Below are positions 31,869-41,499 of a stretch of DNA of 64,000 bases, piece after piece. This DNA comes from Komagataeibacter oboediens. Lineage in GTDB: Bacteria > Pseudomonadota > Alphaproteobacteria > Acetobacterales > Acetobacteraceae. The notes under the pieces are model-generated. The model worked only from the letters and a program-made list of their open reading frames with translations, had not been told where the DNA came from and ran no database searches. The stretch is from contig NZ_NKTX01000004.1 in NCBI RefSeq assembly GCF_003207815.1, positions 1-64,000 on the forward strand. The letters run 5' to 3'. The translations under genes and the position numbers were made by a program. The stretch's first letter is position 1. Each line of letters opens with the position of its first letter.

Positions 31869-32020
31869 GACAAAAACAAATGTAAATCAAACGGTTAGTT
31901 CAATCATGCCGTGACAGGCAGCCCCCCGCGCACGGCTGCCCTGCCATGGCAACGCATATCACATCCGCGTGCCACACGTCCGGTCATTCCTGCCCGCACT
32001 TATGGCGGCCCCTGCCCGGA

Positions 32021-32701
32021 TCAGGAAAAACGCCGTTCCAGCGCCGCCTTTGCCGCCGCACGCGCCTGCCCCGCATCCCGTCCCACACGGATCAGCGCCG
32101 GAATCTGGAACGGGTTGCAGACAATGCTGCGCACAAGCGCCCCGACCGCCAGACTGCCATCCGGCCGCAGCGCCACAACCGCGGCAGGCGGCAGGGTCCG
32201 GTCCGCCGGGTCACACACGACACGCATGACGGCAAAGGGCACCTGCCGGGCCGCAGCCATTTCCGCCACCACGCCACTTTCCATATCCAGCGCCACGCAC
32301 CCTGTCTGGTGGAACAGGGCCGTCTTGCGCGTGGCTGCGGTAACAATCACGTCGCTATGCAGCAGATCGCCATTGATGACATCCGCCCGGTCCGCCCCCA
32401 ACCAGTCCAGCAGGGCGGGAGCAGCAGCCAGACGTTCACCATTGACCATGACATGACGTGGCATGACCACCGCCCCGGGCCGGAGCGCGGGATCCAGCCC
32501 CGCCGCAAGCCCGAAGGACAGCAGCGCATCCACCCCGCCTTCCACCAGATCCAGTACAGCCTGTCGCGCACCGGACAGGGTGGCCCCACTCAACCCGAAA
32601 CGGGCCGTGGGCAGGAAGGGACGGATCAGGGATGCTTCCGCCTCCATCCCCACTACGATACCCAGCCGGGAGAATGGGGACACAGATACACTATCGGACA
32701 T
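32021..32701 (-). CDS. hpnG: hopanoid-associated phosphorylase HpnG
   Basis: A 226-residue nucleoside-phosphorylase-like protein (PNP_UDP fold). HpnG releases adenine from adenosylhopane to give ribosylhopane or its phosphate, the second side-chain step of bacteriohopanetetrol synthesis. Visible: the N-terminal GIVVGMEAEASLIRPF, SFGLAAGLDPALRPG, and the substrate-binding ALDMESGVVAEMA (the DMES motif of phosphorylases). It is the last gene of the hopanoid operon, 15 bases after shc. The gene for the preceding enzyme, HpnH, is not next to it. Confidence 0.9.
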   Translation of the reverse strand: MSDSVSVSPFSRLGIVVGMEAEASLIRPFLPTARFGLSGATLSGARQAVLDLVEGGVDALLSFGLAAGLDPALRPGAVVMPRHVMVNGERLAAAPALLDWLGADRADVINGDLLHSDVIVTAATRKTALFHQTGCVALDMESGVVAEMAAARQVPFAVMRVVCDPADRTLPPAAVVALRPDGSLAVGALVRSIVCNPFQIPALIRVGRDAGQARAAAKAALERRFS

Positions 32702-32716
32702 TGTTACCGCCCCCAG

Positions 32717-34750
32717 TCAGAAACCATAGCCAACACGGCCGGAGTTGCTCAGCTGCATGTTCCGGTACCGCGCCAGGGCCAGAAGCGGAAAGAACTGCCG
32801 GTAACCATGGTAGCGCAGGTAGAACACCCTGGGAAAACCGACGGCATTATAGGGTTCTTCCTTCCATTCGCCATTCCTGCCCTGCGTGCGGCCCAGCCAG
32901 GCAATGCCCCGCGCCACGGCCGGGTCATCCCGCAGGCCGACCGCCATCATACCCAGTACGGCCCATGCGGTCTGTGAGGCCAGGCTCTGCTTATAGTCGC
33001 CATGCGCACCGCCTTCATAACTCTCGCAGCCTTCGCCCCAGCCGCCATCGGCACGCTGGTGGCGACGAAGCCAGTCGACCGCACGGATAATCATGGGATC
33101 GCCATGCGGCATCCCGGCGGCATTGAGCGCGCACAGCACGGACCACGTGCCATAGATGTAATTGGTGCCCCAGCGCCCGAACCACGATCCGTCCTTTTCC
33201 TGCTCCCTGCGCAGATAGGCGATACCGCGTTCGATCGCGCCGTGGTCCTCGACCTGACGCAGCTGCGCGAGGAAGGAAATGCAGCGCGCCGTCACGTCCG
33301 CCGTGGGCGGGTCAAGCAGTGCGCCATGGTCGGCAAAGGGAATGTGGTTGAGCACGTCGCGGCTGTTATCAACATCGAATGCGCCCCAGCCGCCATTGCT
33401 GCCCTGCATGCCGATGATCCATTCCCGCGCGCGGGCAATCGCATCCGCATTGGCCGGGTCACCGTCGCGGTGCAGCAGCATGCCGACAACGGCGGTGTCG
33501 TCCACATCGGGGTAATAGTCATTGGCGTACTGGAACGCCCACCCACCGGGCCGGACATCGGGACGGTTGATGGACCAGTCCCCCCTGACATTCAGGATCT
33601 GGCGTTCACGCAGCCACCTTGCGGCAGTCGCCAGTTTGCGTTTCGTCTCCTCCGGCGCGATGCCGCCGGGACCGGATGCGGCCTCGATCATGGCATGACC
33701 GGCCAGACCGGTATCCCAGATGGGGGAGACACAGGGCTGGCAGTACGTCTCCTTGCCCTGATTGACCAGCAGGCGCTGCACCGCCTCCCACGCGGCTTTC
33801 GCGCGCGGGTCGTCATCGGATATGCCCAGCGCGCGGAACATCATGACCGTATTGGCCATGGCGGGGTAAATGGCCCCAAGCCCATCCAGTCCGTTCAACC
33901 GTGGCTCGATGAAATCGACTGCCGCCTTTATGGCCCTGCGCCGCGTCTTTTCGGGGATCAGGCGTTCAGCAGGCCGCAGCACCGCATCCGCATAGCGGAA
34001 CACATGCCCCCAGACGGAGCGGTATGGCCCGCGAATCCAGTCCCGTACCTTTCCGGGCGGCGTCACGAACAGTTCGTGCACATGCACCCGGCGCGGATTG
34101 ACCGCAGTGGGGCGGAGTGCCGCCAGCACCAGCAGCGGCGCGATCACCGTGCGCGACCAGTAGGACATGTTCCATACCGAGAACAGCGCCCTGCGCGGCA
34201 GCAGCATGATCTCGACCGGCATGACGGGGGCCGCGTCCCATGGTACGTCACCAAACAGGGCAAGCTGGATACGGGTGAACACATTGGTCCGCTCCGCCCC
34301 GCCATGGTCAAGGATGGCCTGCCGTGCGCGCACCATGTGCGGCGCATGCACGCTGTCGCCAATCGCCTTGAGGGCAAAATACGCCTTGACCGACGCCGAC
34401 AGGTCGAACGTTCCGTCCTGATACAGCGGCCAGCCGCCATGCGCGCCCTGGATCCGGCGCAGGTATATCCCGATCCGCTGTTCCAGCGCGGGGTCAATGC
34501 GGTCCAGATAATGTTCCAGCAGCACGTATTCCGCCGGGATGGTGGCATCGGCCTCCAGATCAAAGACCCAGTGTCCGTCATCCGCCTGCCGCTTGCCCAG
34601 TGCCGCATGCGCGCGCGTTACCGCCTGGTCCAGATCGGCCGGGTCCAGCGGAGCATCCGGTGCGACACGGGGTCTGGTCGCCCGGCGGGGTGTTGCTGTC
34701 GTCTTGCGGGCGCGGGATGCTGTGGTCGTCGTCTCGGGTGTCTTTGCCAT
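32717..34750 (-). CDS. shc: squalene-hopene cyclase
   Basis: A 677-residue class II terpene cyclase (HpnF) that converts squalene to hopene/hopanol at the inner membrane. The catalytic acid motif DVDDTA is at residues 415-420, and several QW repeats are present (for example GSWFGRWGTNYIYG and GGWGEGCES). The lid residues of the QGAHGGWPLY region are also typical. A Thr/Ala/Arg-rich N-terminal 30 residues precede the fold and look disordered. It lies between hpnE (49-base gap) and hpnG. Confidence 0.97.
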   Translation of the reverse strand: MAKTPETTTTASRARKTTATPRRATRPRVAPDAPLDPADLDQAVTRAHAALGKRQADDGHWVFDLEADATIPAEYVLLEHYLDRIDPALEQRIGIYLRRIQGAHGGWPLYQDGTFDLSASVKAYFALKAIGDSVHAPHMVRARQAILDHGGAERTNVFTRIQLALFGDVPWDAAPVMPVEIMLLPRRALFSVWNMSYWSRTVIAPLLVLAALRPTAVNPRRVHVHELFVTPPGKVRDWIRGPYRSVWGHVFRYADAVLRPAERLIPEKTRRRAIKAAVDFIEPRLNGLDGLGAIYPAMANTVMMFRALGISDDDPRAKAAWEAVQRLLVNQGKETYCQPCVSPIWDTGLAGHAMIEAASGPGGIAPEETKRKLATAARWLRERQILNVRGDWSINRPDVRPGGWAFQYANDYYPDVDDTAVVGMLLHRDGDPANADAIARAREWIIGMQGSNGGWGAFDVDNSRDVLNHIPFADHGALLDPPTADVTARCISFLAQLRQVEDHGAIERGIAYLRREQEKDGSWFGRWGTNYIYGTWSVLCALNAAGMPHGDPMIIRAVDWLRRHQRADGGWGEGCESYEGGAHGDYKQSLASQTAWAVLGMMAVGLRDDPAVARGIAWLGRTQGRNGEWKEEPYNAVGFPRVFYLRYHGYRQFFPLLALARYRNMQLSNSGRVGYGF

Positions 34751-34799
34751 TATTCCATGTTCCCCGTGTCATGACGGGGGCCTGTTGCAGATCCGTACA

Positions 34800-36116
34800 T
34801 CATTGTTCCGGTCGGCCCGGCGTATTCCTGCGGGCATGGACAGCCTGCGCCGCCGCGGCACCTGACCTGATTGCGCCCTCGATTGTGGCGGGCAATCCGG
34901 TTGCCGTCCAGTCACCCGCCAGCAGCAGGTTGGGCGCCATGGTCCGCGTGCCGGGCCGCAGGCGGTCCTGGTGCACGGTCGCGGCAAAGGTCGCGCGTTT
35001 TTCACGCACGATACGCAGCGGTGGCATGGCAACCGGCAGAGGCGCCGTGGCGGCCGGGTCGATCGCGGCGCGGACTTCGTTCCAGATAATGGCCGCCAGT
35101 TCATCAAGGTCGCGCGTGGCATAGCGGTTGGCGGCACTGACCGTAACCGACAGGATCCGATCCTTGACGAACACCCATTCACTGATACCGCCCACAACCC
35201 CGATAAAACGGGCCTGCGCCAGTCCGCCGGTCAGCACCGGGGCATCGGGCAGCAGGAAATGCACGTTCAGGATCGACTCGAACTCATCCGGGGCGCTGAA
35301 CCCCGGCAGGTCGGCCGCCAGCAGGCTGGCCGCCACGGGTGCCGGCACCGCCATGATCACCGTATCATTCGGCCCCATCGCAATCCGTTCATCCCCCACA
35401 TGCAGGGCGGCAACCCTGCCATCGACCATCTCGACCGCGCTGACACGGCTGCCGGTCCGCACCTCGGCCTTCAGCACCGACAGGTGGTCAAGTGCCGGGT
35501 CCACGAAGCTTTCCGACAGTCCGACCGCCGGAAAACGGGGAAGGCAGTTACGTCCCCCCCTCGCAAGGCTTTCCTTCACCACGGCGCCCAGCAGGGCGGC
35601 GCTGCCGGTATCGAGCATGGTGTTGAGGACGGATATGGCAAAGGGTTCAAGCAGCCTGCGGGCAAGGCTGCCAGGCTGCAGGCAGTCCGACACCACCATG
35701 TCGGGCGTCGCCTCCATCAGCGCCATCAGGCCGCGCAGTTCCGCCAGCCGCATGCCGGGCACGCGCCTGCGTTTTGACAGCACCCATAACGGCACCCGCC
35801 CGCGTGACAGGTCCAGCGTCCAGCGCAGCCGGTCGGCAAGGTCCACAAACGGGAAAACCGGTCGCTTCGGCCCCACCAGCGTATCCTGCGCGCCGATCAG
35901 GCCAAGATAGCGGTACACCGCCGGGTTGCCAGACAGCAGCAGGTGATTGCCATTGTCGATCCGGCAGCCAAGCTGGCGGTCAAGATAGGATCGTGCCCGG
36001 CCGCCACAGGCGGGACCGGCCTCGTACAGACTGACACGCTCGCTGCCACCCGCCAGCTCAACCGCCGCCGACAGCCCGGCCAGCCCGCCACCTACAATAT
36101 GGACATGTCCCGGCAT
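34800..36116 (-). CDS. hpnE: hydroxysqualene dehydroxylase HpnE
   Basis: A 438-residue FAD-dependent amine-oxidase-fold enzyme that reduces hydroxysqualene to squalene. The N-terminal dinucleotide motif is HIVGGGLAGLSAAVELA, followed by the FAD-type YEAGPACGGRARS. The C-terminal FAD-contact region has LLLAGDWTATGLPATIEGA. It starts three bases after the hpnD stop, as part of the hpnC-D-E squalene module that replaces a eukaryotic-type squalene synthase. Confidence 0.93.
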   Translation of the reverse strand: MPGHVHIVGGGLAGLSAAVELAGGSERVSLYEAGPACGGRARSYLDRQLGCRIDNGNHLLLSGNPAVYRYLGLIGAQDTLVGPKRPVFPFVDLADRLRWTLDLSRGRVPLWVLSKRRRVPGMRLAELRGLMALMEATPDMVVSDCLQPGSLARRLLEPFAISVLNTMLDTGSAALLGAVVKESLARGGRNCLPRFPAVGLSESFVDPALDHLSVLKAEVRTGSRVSAVEMVDGRVAALHVGDERIAMGPNDTVIMAVPAPVAASLLAADLPGFSAPDEFESILNVHFLLPDAPVLTGGLAQARFIGVVGGISEWVFVKDRILSVTVSAANRYATRDLDELAAIIWNEVRAAIDPAATAPLPVAMPPLRIVREKRATFAATVHQDRLRPGTRTMAPNLLLAGDWTATGLPATIEGAIRSGAAAAQAVHARRNTPGRPEQ

Positions 36117-36119
36117 GGG

Positions 36120-37001
36120 TCAGGCCACCAGCGCGCGCAGCGCCACAAGCACCTTGCGCGGGCGGGACAGGGAGACACGCTTTTCCGGCGTCCCCCACCC
36201 CTGCCGTTCCTGTGCGGCAAGAATGGCGGCATAGGTCGCGCCCATGACGCGTGCGGGCCGCATGGCCGTGCGGTCACACAGCCGCATGGCGCGGCCGGCT
36301 GCACGGAAATGGTCATGCGCGCGACCGGCAAGAATACGCCCCACCTGTTCCAGCCGGGGCGCATGCACCACGGCGGCGGGCTCGGGCGTTATGCCGAAAC
36401 GTTCCAGCAGTTCACGCGGCAGGTACAGCCGGCCCAGACGCGCATCCTCCGCCACGTCGCGCAGGATGTTGGTGATCTGCAGCGCGCGCCCCAGATGGTA
36501 GGCGACCTGATCGGCATGGGCCGAGGCATCGCCAAACACCCGCACCGACAGCCGCCCCACGGCGGAAGCCACGCGGTCGCAGTACAGGTCGAATGTCGCC
36601 TCATCCGGCGCGACGACGGGACCACGGGCGTCCATTTCCATCCCGTCGATCACGTCATTGAAGTCCTGCTGGCGCAGGTCGAAACGACGGATTGTCGCCA
36701 TCAGCACGCGGTCAATTCCGTCACGCGCCTCGCCCGCATACAGGCGGGCAATGCGGGCGCGCCAGTCTTCCAGCCTGCGGCACTTGTCGTCCGGCTCGCC
36801 TTCATCATCGGCCACATCATCGACAAGACGGCAGAAGGCATAGACCGCATACATGCCATACCGCCGTTCGGGCGGCAGGATACGCATTCCCTTGCCAAAG
36901 GACGTGCCCGACCGCACCACGATCTGCTCCACCTCGGCCAGATCGGCGGGATCGCAGCCCAGTACCGGGGCCTCATCATGCCGCGCGCGCAAAAAACCCA
37001 T
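36120..37001 (-). CDS. hpnD: presqualene diphosphate synthase HpnD
   Basis: A 293-residue head-to-head prenyl synthase that joins two farnesyl diphosphates into presqualene diphosphate. Its first Asp-rich motif is RLVDDVADDEGEPDD, and the second lies in the QITNILRDVAEDARLGRLYLP block. It sits 82 bases downstream of hpnC. Both HpnC and HpnD are squalene/phytoene synthase homologues; the better-conserved catalytic Asp motifs mark this one as the synthase. Confidence 0.93.
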   Translation of the reverse strand: MGFLRARHDEAPVLGCDPADLAEVEQIVVRSGTSFGKGMRILPPERRYGMYAVYAFCRLVDDVADDEGEPDDKCRRLEDWRARIARLYAGEARDGIDRVLMATIRRFDLRQQDFNDVIDGMEMDARGPVVAPDEATFDLYCDRVASAVGRLSVRVFGDASAHADQVAYHLGRALQITNILRDVAEDARLGRLYLPRELLERFGITPEPAAVVHAPRLEQVGRILAGRAHDHFRAAGRAMRLCDRTAMRPARVMGATYAAILAAQERQGWGTPEKRVSLSRPRKVLVALRALVA

Positions 37002-37083
37002 TCCCGCGTGTTCCGTTCACTTTACGAATTTCAGTTCCGCCTGTTCTTAGCGGCAATCACGACCAAGGACAAAATCGCGCCCA

Positions 37084-37947
37084 TCAGACCAGCGTGCGCA
37101 TGGCTCCCGCAAGCGCGCGCGCCACATCCATGCGCGATAGCTTGACGCGACGCGCAATGGGGTCTTCCACCCGCAGCCGCTGCGCCAGACGCCTTGACAG
37201 GCCCACGATAACCGCCGCCTCCATGCGCATGCGCCGGTCACGGATCAGTCCGGGCAGCAGCGCCGCATGCCGGTTGAGTTCATCCACCCGGTCCAGCAGT
37301 GCATTGAACACCCGCCGCATTCCCGGCAGCGTATGGCCACGGCGCAGGTCATCCACGCTGACACCCTCGCGCTCCAGCCACGGACGCGGCAGGTAGCAGC
37401 GGTCCAGGTTGCGCAGGTCATCGGCACAGTCCTGCAGGTGGTTGATGATCTGCAGCGCGGTGCACAGCGCATCGGACGGGCCGAACGTGCCCGCGTCCTC
37501 GCCGTGCAGCTGCAGCAGGAAGCGGCCGACGGGATTGGCGGAATAACGGCAGTATTCCTCCAGTTCCTCCCACGTATCATAACGGTTTTTCACCGCATCC
37601 TGCCGAAAGGCCACGATCAGGTCGGTGGCGGTGTCAGTGGATACCCCGGTCTGTGTCAGCGTGCGGCCCACGCGCACCGCCGTCTGCGCATCCGGCCGCT
37701 GCGGCGCCATGCGCTTGCCCAGTACCACGTCCTCCATGGCATTGAGGCGCGTGATCTTGGCATCCGCATCCAGCCGGTCGGTATCGACTATGTCATCGAT
37801 CACGCGGGCAAAATCATAATAGGCATGGACATGCGGACGCAGCCTGCGGCTGATCAGCAGGGAGCCTACGGGAAAGTTCTCATCCCCGGCATCCTTGCCC
37901 GACGAGACATCCTCGCTGCCCCACACGTTCCGCTCCTCACTGTTCAC
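37084..37947 (-). CDS. hpnC: hydroxysqualene synthase HpnC
   Basis: A 287-residue squalene/phytoene-synthase-fold enzyme that converts presqualene diphosphate to hydroxysqualene. Motifs: FARVIDDIVDTDRLD and INHLQDCADDLRNLDRCYLP. The N-terminal GDENFPVGSLLISRRLRPHV is typical of HpnC. Its start overlaps the hpnB stop in a four-base ATGA, indicating coupling. Confidence 0.93.
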   Translation of the reverse strand: MNSEERNVWGSEDVSSGKDAGDENFPVGSLLISRRLRPHVHAYYDFARVIDDIVDTDRLDADAKITRLNAMEDVVLGKRMAPQRPDAQTAVRVGRTLTQTGVSTDTATDLIVAFRQDAVKNRYDTWEELEEYCRYSANPVGRFLLQLHGEDAGTFGPSDALCTALQIINHLQDCADDLRNLDRCYLPRPWLEREGVSVDDLRRGHTLPGMRRVFNALLDRVDELNRHAALLPGLIRDRRMRMEAAVIVGLSRRLAQRLRVEDPIARRVKLSRMDVARALAGAMRTLV

Positions 37948-39176
37948 CCTACGTCATCCCCCATGCTGCGGTTCATTACGGCTGCGGTGCCCTCACCGCG
38001 CATATGTGTCGAAATTGCGCCATCGGGTTCGGTATAGGCGCGGCTTTTCCACACCACGCCCCGGCCCCGATGGTGATCCAGCGCCGAACCGATCGTTGCC
38101 AGCGTATAGAACCCGGCAATGACCGGCAGCAACAGCGCCCATGCCGGTGACTGGTTAAAACGCCGCATGGTGGGGGTGTACGACGCCATGGACATGACCC
38201 ACGCCCCCGCCCCCAGCAGGCATGGCAGGCCGTGGCTGAACAGCGCAAGCTGCAGCGGCACGATCCACACCAGCACCATGCCGATGACGGTTCCCACCAG
38301 CATGAGCGGCGAATAGCCAAGCTGCACATAGGCCGTGCGCGCCACCATGCGCCAGATATCCGCCGGATGGGGATAGGGCCGGATCGAGCGGGCAAGGCAG
38401 CTGTGCCCCAGGTATATCCGGCCGCCGCTATGCTTGATGTGGGCAGCCAGCGTGCAGTCATCGATCAGCGCGCCGCGCAGGCTTTCGATTCCACCGATCC
38501 GCGCAAGCGCGCTCCAGCGCACCAGCACCGTGCCCCCTGCCGCCCCGGCCACCCTGCTGCGCGGGTTGTTCACGCTGGCGAAGGGATACAACAGCGCGAA
38601 AAAGAAGACGAACGCCGGGACCAGCATGCGCTCGGCGGGACTGGCGCAGTTCAGCTCCACCATTTCCGATACCTGATCCAGCTTCCCGGCCTGGGCCCTG
38701 GCCACCAGGGTCGAGACATGGCGCGGGTCATGGGTAATGTCCGCATCGGTCATCAGCACGAACCCCGTGGAATCGGGCATCATCTCCCGCGCCCGTGCAA
38801 CGCCCTGCGCCACCGCCCACAGCTTGCCGCTCCAGCCTGCAGGCCGCGCCTTTCCATTGACCACCGTCAGCCGCCTGCGCGGGTCGGGAATGGTGCGCGC
38901 CAGCCGGCCCGTGCCATCGGTGCTGTTGTCATCCACCAGGATGACATGCATCTCACCCGGATAATCCTGCGCCAGCAGGGAACTTATGCACGGCACAACC
39001 GATGCCGCTTCATCCCGCGCGGGTACCACGATGCAGACTTCCGGACAGTCCGCGGCCCGAAGCTGCGCGCCACGCACGGGGGAGAGGATCGGTCCCGCCT
39101 GCCAGAACCAGCCGTGGCAGAAAATCAGTCCAAGCCAGATGACGAACACCAGAATGGAAAGCGCAAGCAGCAGCAT
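37944..39176 (-). CDS. hpnB: hopanoid-associated glycosyltransferase HpnB
   Basis: A 410-residue GT2 protein. An N-terminal membrane segment (about 1-20) is followed by the GT-A catalytic domain with ILVDDNSTDGTG and the DAD-type metal motif in VLMTDADITHD, then three or four C-terminal membrane segments (about 280-375). HpnB proteins occur in hopanoid clusters; the sugar and acceptor are not proven. I start at MLLLALSILVF (GAGGA upstream); a frame 51 bases longer lacks support. It begins ten bases after hpnA. Confidence 0.88.
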   Translation of the reverse strand: MLLLALSILVFVIWLGLIFCHGWFWQAGPILSPVRGAQLRAADCPEVCIVVPARDEAASVVPCISSLLAQDYPGEMHVILVDDNSTDGTGRLARTIPDPRRRLTVVNGKARPAGWSGKLWAVAQGVARAREMMPDSTGFVLMTDADITHDPRHVSTLVARAQAGKLDQVSEMVELNCASPAERMLVPAFVFFFALLYPFASVNNPRSRVAGAAGGTVLVRWSALARIGGIESLRGALIDDCTLAAHIKHSGGRIYLGHSCLARSIRPYPHPADIWRMVARTAYVQLGYSPLMLVGTVIGMVLVWIVPLQLALFSHGLPCLLGAGAWVMSMASYTPTMRRFNQSPAWALLLPVIAGFYTLATIGSALDHHRGRGVVWKSRAYTEPDGAISTHMRGEGTAAVMNRSMGDDVG

Positions 39177-39186
39177 GACAGGGTCC

Positions 39187-40182
39187 TCAATCCAGCATTC
39201 CGTGCTGACGGAACCAGTCGATCGCATCCTTCACCGCGTCCCGCGCGGGGCGGGGGGCATAGCCCAGTTCCCGGATTGCCTTGTCAGAGGAAAAGAACAT
39301 CTTCTTGTGCGACATGGCCAGCATTTCGGTCGTCACCCGTGGCGCAATGCCAAATGCACGGGACAGCCATTCGCTGGCCACGGCCACGGGCCAGATCACG
39401 GCCTGCGGCAGGCTTATCCGCGGCGGGGCGACACCGGCGAGTTCGGCCGTCATGGCGAACAGGTCGCGCAGCAGGTAATTCTGGCCACCCAGAATGTATT
39501 TTTCCCCGATCCGCCCGCGCTCCAGCGCCAGGGCATGCCCCTCGGCCACGTCATCCACGTGCACGATGTTGACGCCGGTATCGACATAGGCCGGCATGCG
39601 GCCCGCCGCGCAATCCAGGATCATCTGCCCCGTGGGCGTGGGCTTGATGTCGCGCGGGCCCACGGGCGTGGACGGGTTCACGATCACGGCAGGCAGCGCG
39701 CGTTCATGCACCAGGCGCAGGACTTCCTGCTCGGCACGGTATTTGGAACGTTTGTAGATGCCGATCACGCCATGTTCATGAACCGGCGTTTCCTCATCCG
39801 AAATCGTGCCGTCACCAATCAGGCCAAGGGCCGCGACGGACGAACAGTAGACAATCCGCTCCACCCCCGCCTTCTGCGCCGCCAGCATCAGCGCGCGCGT
39901 GCCTTCCACATTGGCGATCATCATGGGCACCGGGTCGGGAACCCACAGCCGGTAATCCGCCGCCACATGGAATACGTAGCGGCAGCCTTTCACCGCCGCG
40001 TCGAAACTGTCGGGGCTGGACAGATCCCCTTCCACCAGTTCGGCGGGCAGGTCACGCAGGTTGGTCAGGTCGCTTCCCTTGCGTACCATGAGCCGGAGGG
40101 TATGGCCACGCTCCACCAGATTACGGGCAACAGCGGAGCCGACAAAACCGGTCGCACCGGTTACAAGGGTTGGGGCAGTCAT
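39187..40182 (-). CDS. hpnA: hopanoid-associated NAD-dependent epimerase/dehydratase HpnA
   Basis: A 331-residue extended short-chain dehydrogenase. The cofactor motif GATGFVG is at residues 9-15, and the YxxxK pair lies in GIYKRSKYRAE. HpnA is a marker of hopanoid operons with a proposed role in sugar side-chain modification, not proven. It is the first gene of the operon running to hpnG and divergent from the hpnL-like gene, with about 190 bases between. Confidence 0.9.
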   Translation of the reverse strand: MTAPTLVTGATGFVGSAVARNLVERGHTLRLMVRKGSDLTNLRDLPAELVEGDLSSPDSFDAAVKGCRYVFHVAADYRLWVPDPVPMMIANVEGTRALMLAAQKAGVERIVYCSSVAALGLIGDGTISDEETPVHEHGVIGIYKRSKYRAEQEVLRLVHERALPAVIVNPSTPVGPRDIKPTPTGQMILDCAAGRMPAYVDTGVNIVHVDDVAEGHALALERGRIGEKYILGGQNYLLRDLFAMTAELAGVAPPRISLPQAVIWPVAVASEWLSRAFGIAPRVTTEMLAMSHKKMFFSSDKAIRELGYAPRPARDAVKDAIDWFRQHGMLD

Positions 40183-40376
40183 GGTCTGAACGATCGCTCC
40201 GTCAGGGGACAGAATTCACGATTGCGATTACGGACTCGCAACCAGCGGGCGTTCCATTTATCCCGACACCTCCCGGTGGCGCCAGACCCTGCTGTAGTGT
40301 AAGTCAGGCACAACCGGCCACTGAGGCATGAATTTTACCCGGTGTCCCGACGCCAACAGACCAAGACGGATCTTTT

Positions 40377-41453
40377 TTGAGAAAGCTCACCATCCTGCTG
40401 GCCATCCTTGGCCTGGCCCTGCTGACTGGCTGCACCGCGTGGCTTGGCGCGGGTTCGGTCATGAAGGCCATCGTCTCCATCGGGTTTGCCGGCTTCATGG
40501 CGACCGTCATGGCCCAGCTTGCAGTTGATGCAATACTGGGTCTTGCATGGCACGCAGCTTGTCGGGACATTCCGTTCGTGCAGTTGCTGGTTTCGCGCAT
40601 GATCCGTGACGCCGCCGCCTCCTGCCTGCCGTTTTCGCAGCTGGGCGGCATGGTGCTGGGCATCCGCGCCACGTGTTCGAGCGACCTGTTCGCCGGGACG
40701 AAGGGCCGCCATATCGATGGCAGCGAAGCCGCCTGCGCCAATCTGGTGGACATCACTACGGAGGTAATGGGCCAGATCCTGTTCATCCTGACCGCCGTGG
40801 TGTGCCTGGTGGCCCATCAGCAGTCCAGCCCGTTCGCCCGGCCGGTCATGATCGGCCTTGTGCTGCTGAGCATGGGCATCGCGGGCTTTGTCTATACCCA
40901 GCGCCGCGGCGGCGACCTGCTCAAGCGCGCGGGCAAGATGCTGGGCAACAACATGGCCGCCCAGTGGCAGGACGCGATGCTGAGCAGCGCCGACAGCATA
41001 CAGGAACGCTTCGACGCCATCTGGTCCCACCCCAGCCGCATCGTGCAGGGCGCACTGCTGCATTACGTGGGCTGGCTGGGCAGTGCGGCCACGATCTGGG
41101 TGGCCTACTACTTCCTTGGCGCGCATCTGGGCTTCAGCGGCGCCATCGCGATCGAGGGCGTAGCCTGCGGCATCATGTCCGTGTCATTCCTGGTGCCAGC
41201 CGGATTGGGAGTGCAGGAAGCCGCCTATATCGCCCTTGGCTCGGCCTTCGGCATCGCGCCGTCCGTCTCGCTGGGGCTGTCGCTGCTGCGCCGCGGGCGT
41301 GAACTGGTGATCGGCATTCCCATGCTGCTGCTGTGGCAGGGAATGGAAATGCGCGCCCTGCGCCGACGCTCCACACAGGCGGACACCGCGCCGGCGGTTG
41401 CCCCCGTGTCCATCCACGACCCCGCGCCGCCCACGGACATCACGCGGGATTGA
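40377..41453 (+). CDS. HpnL-like (lysylphosphatidylglycerol synthase TM-type) membrane protein, copy 1
   Basis: A 358-residue integral membrane protein of the HpnL/UPF0104 (YbhN) type with about eight segments. The C-terminal block SVSFLVPAGLGVQEAAYIALG with the following LSLLRRGRELVIGIP is the family core. The start is a TTG at 40377, with AGACGGA about eight bases upstream; the first in-frame ATG would remove the first membrane segment. Proposed roles of the family include flipping hopanoids or related lipids. It is divergent from hpnA and related to the gene at 55035. Confidence 0.82.
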   Translation: MRKLTILLAILGLALLTGCTAWLGAGSVMKAIVSIGFAGFMATVMAQLAVDAILGLAWHAACRDIPFVQLLVSRMIRDAAASCLPFSQLGGMVLGIRATCSSDLFAGTKGRHIDGSEAACANLVDITTEVMGQILFILTAVVCLVAHQQSSPFARPVMIGLVLLSMGIAGFVYTQRRGGDLLKRAGKMLGNNMAAQWQDAMLSSADSIQERFDAIWSHPSRIVQGALLHYVGWLGSAATIWVAYYFLGAHLGFSGAIAIEGVACGIMSVSFLVPAGLGVQEAAYIALGSAFGIAPSVSLGLSLLRRGRELVIGIPMLLLWQGMEMRALRRRSTQADTAPAVAPVSIHDPAPPTDITRD

Positions 41454-41499
41454 TCTCCCGCGCCCCTGTGAACCCCAGAGCCAGACAGACAGCCCCACC

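Larger units (their letters stand above)
31699..32020. other. regulatory intergenic region of ackA-xfp
   Basis: 322 bases between the hpnG stop and the ackA start, both minus strand. No coding frame is supported. It holds one consensus and one degenerate FNR-like box (separate entries) and should contain the ackA promoter. Confidence 0.6.

Noticed and set aside
33002-34774. Long plus-strand frame across shc
   Set aside because: Antisense to an intact squalene-hopene cyclase; no signal of its own.
38232-40302. Two overlapping long plus-strand frames across hpnB and hpnA
   Set aside because: Antisense shadows; the minus-strand genes carry all motifs.
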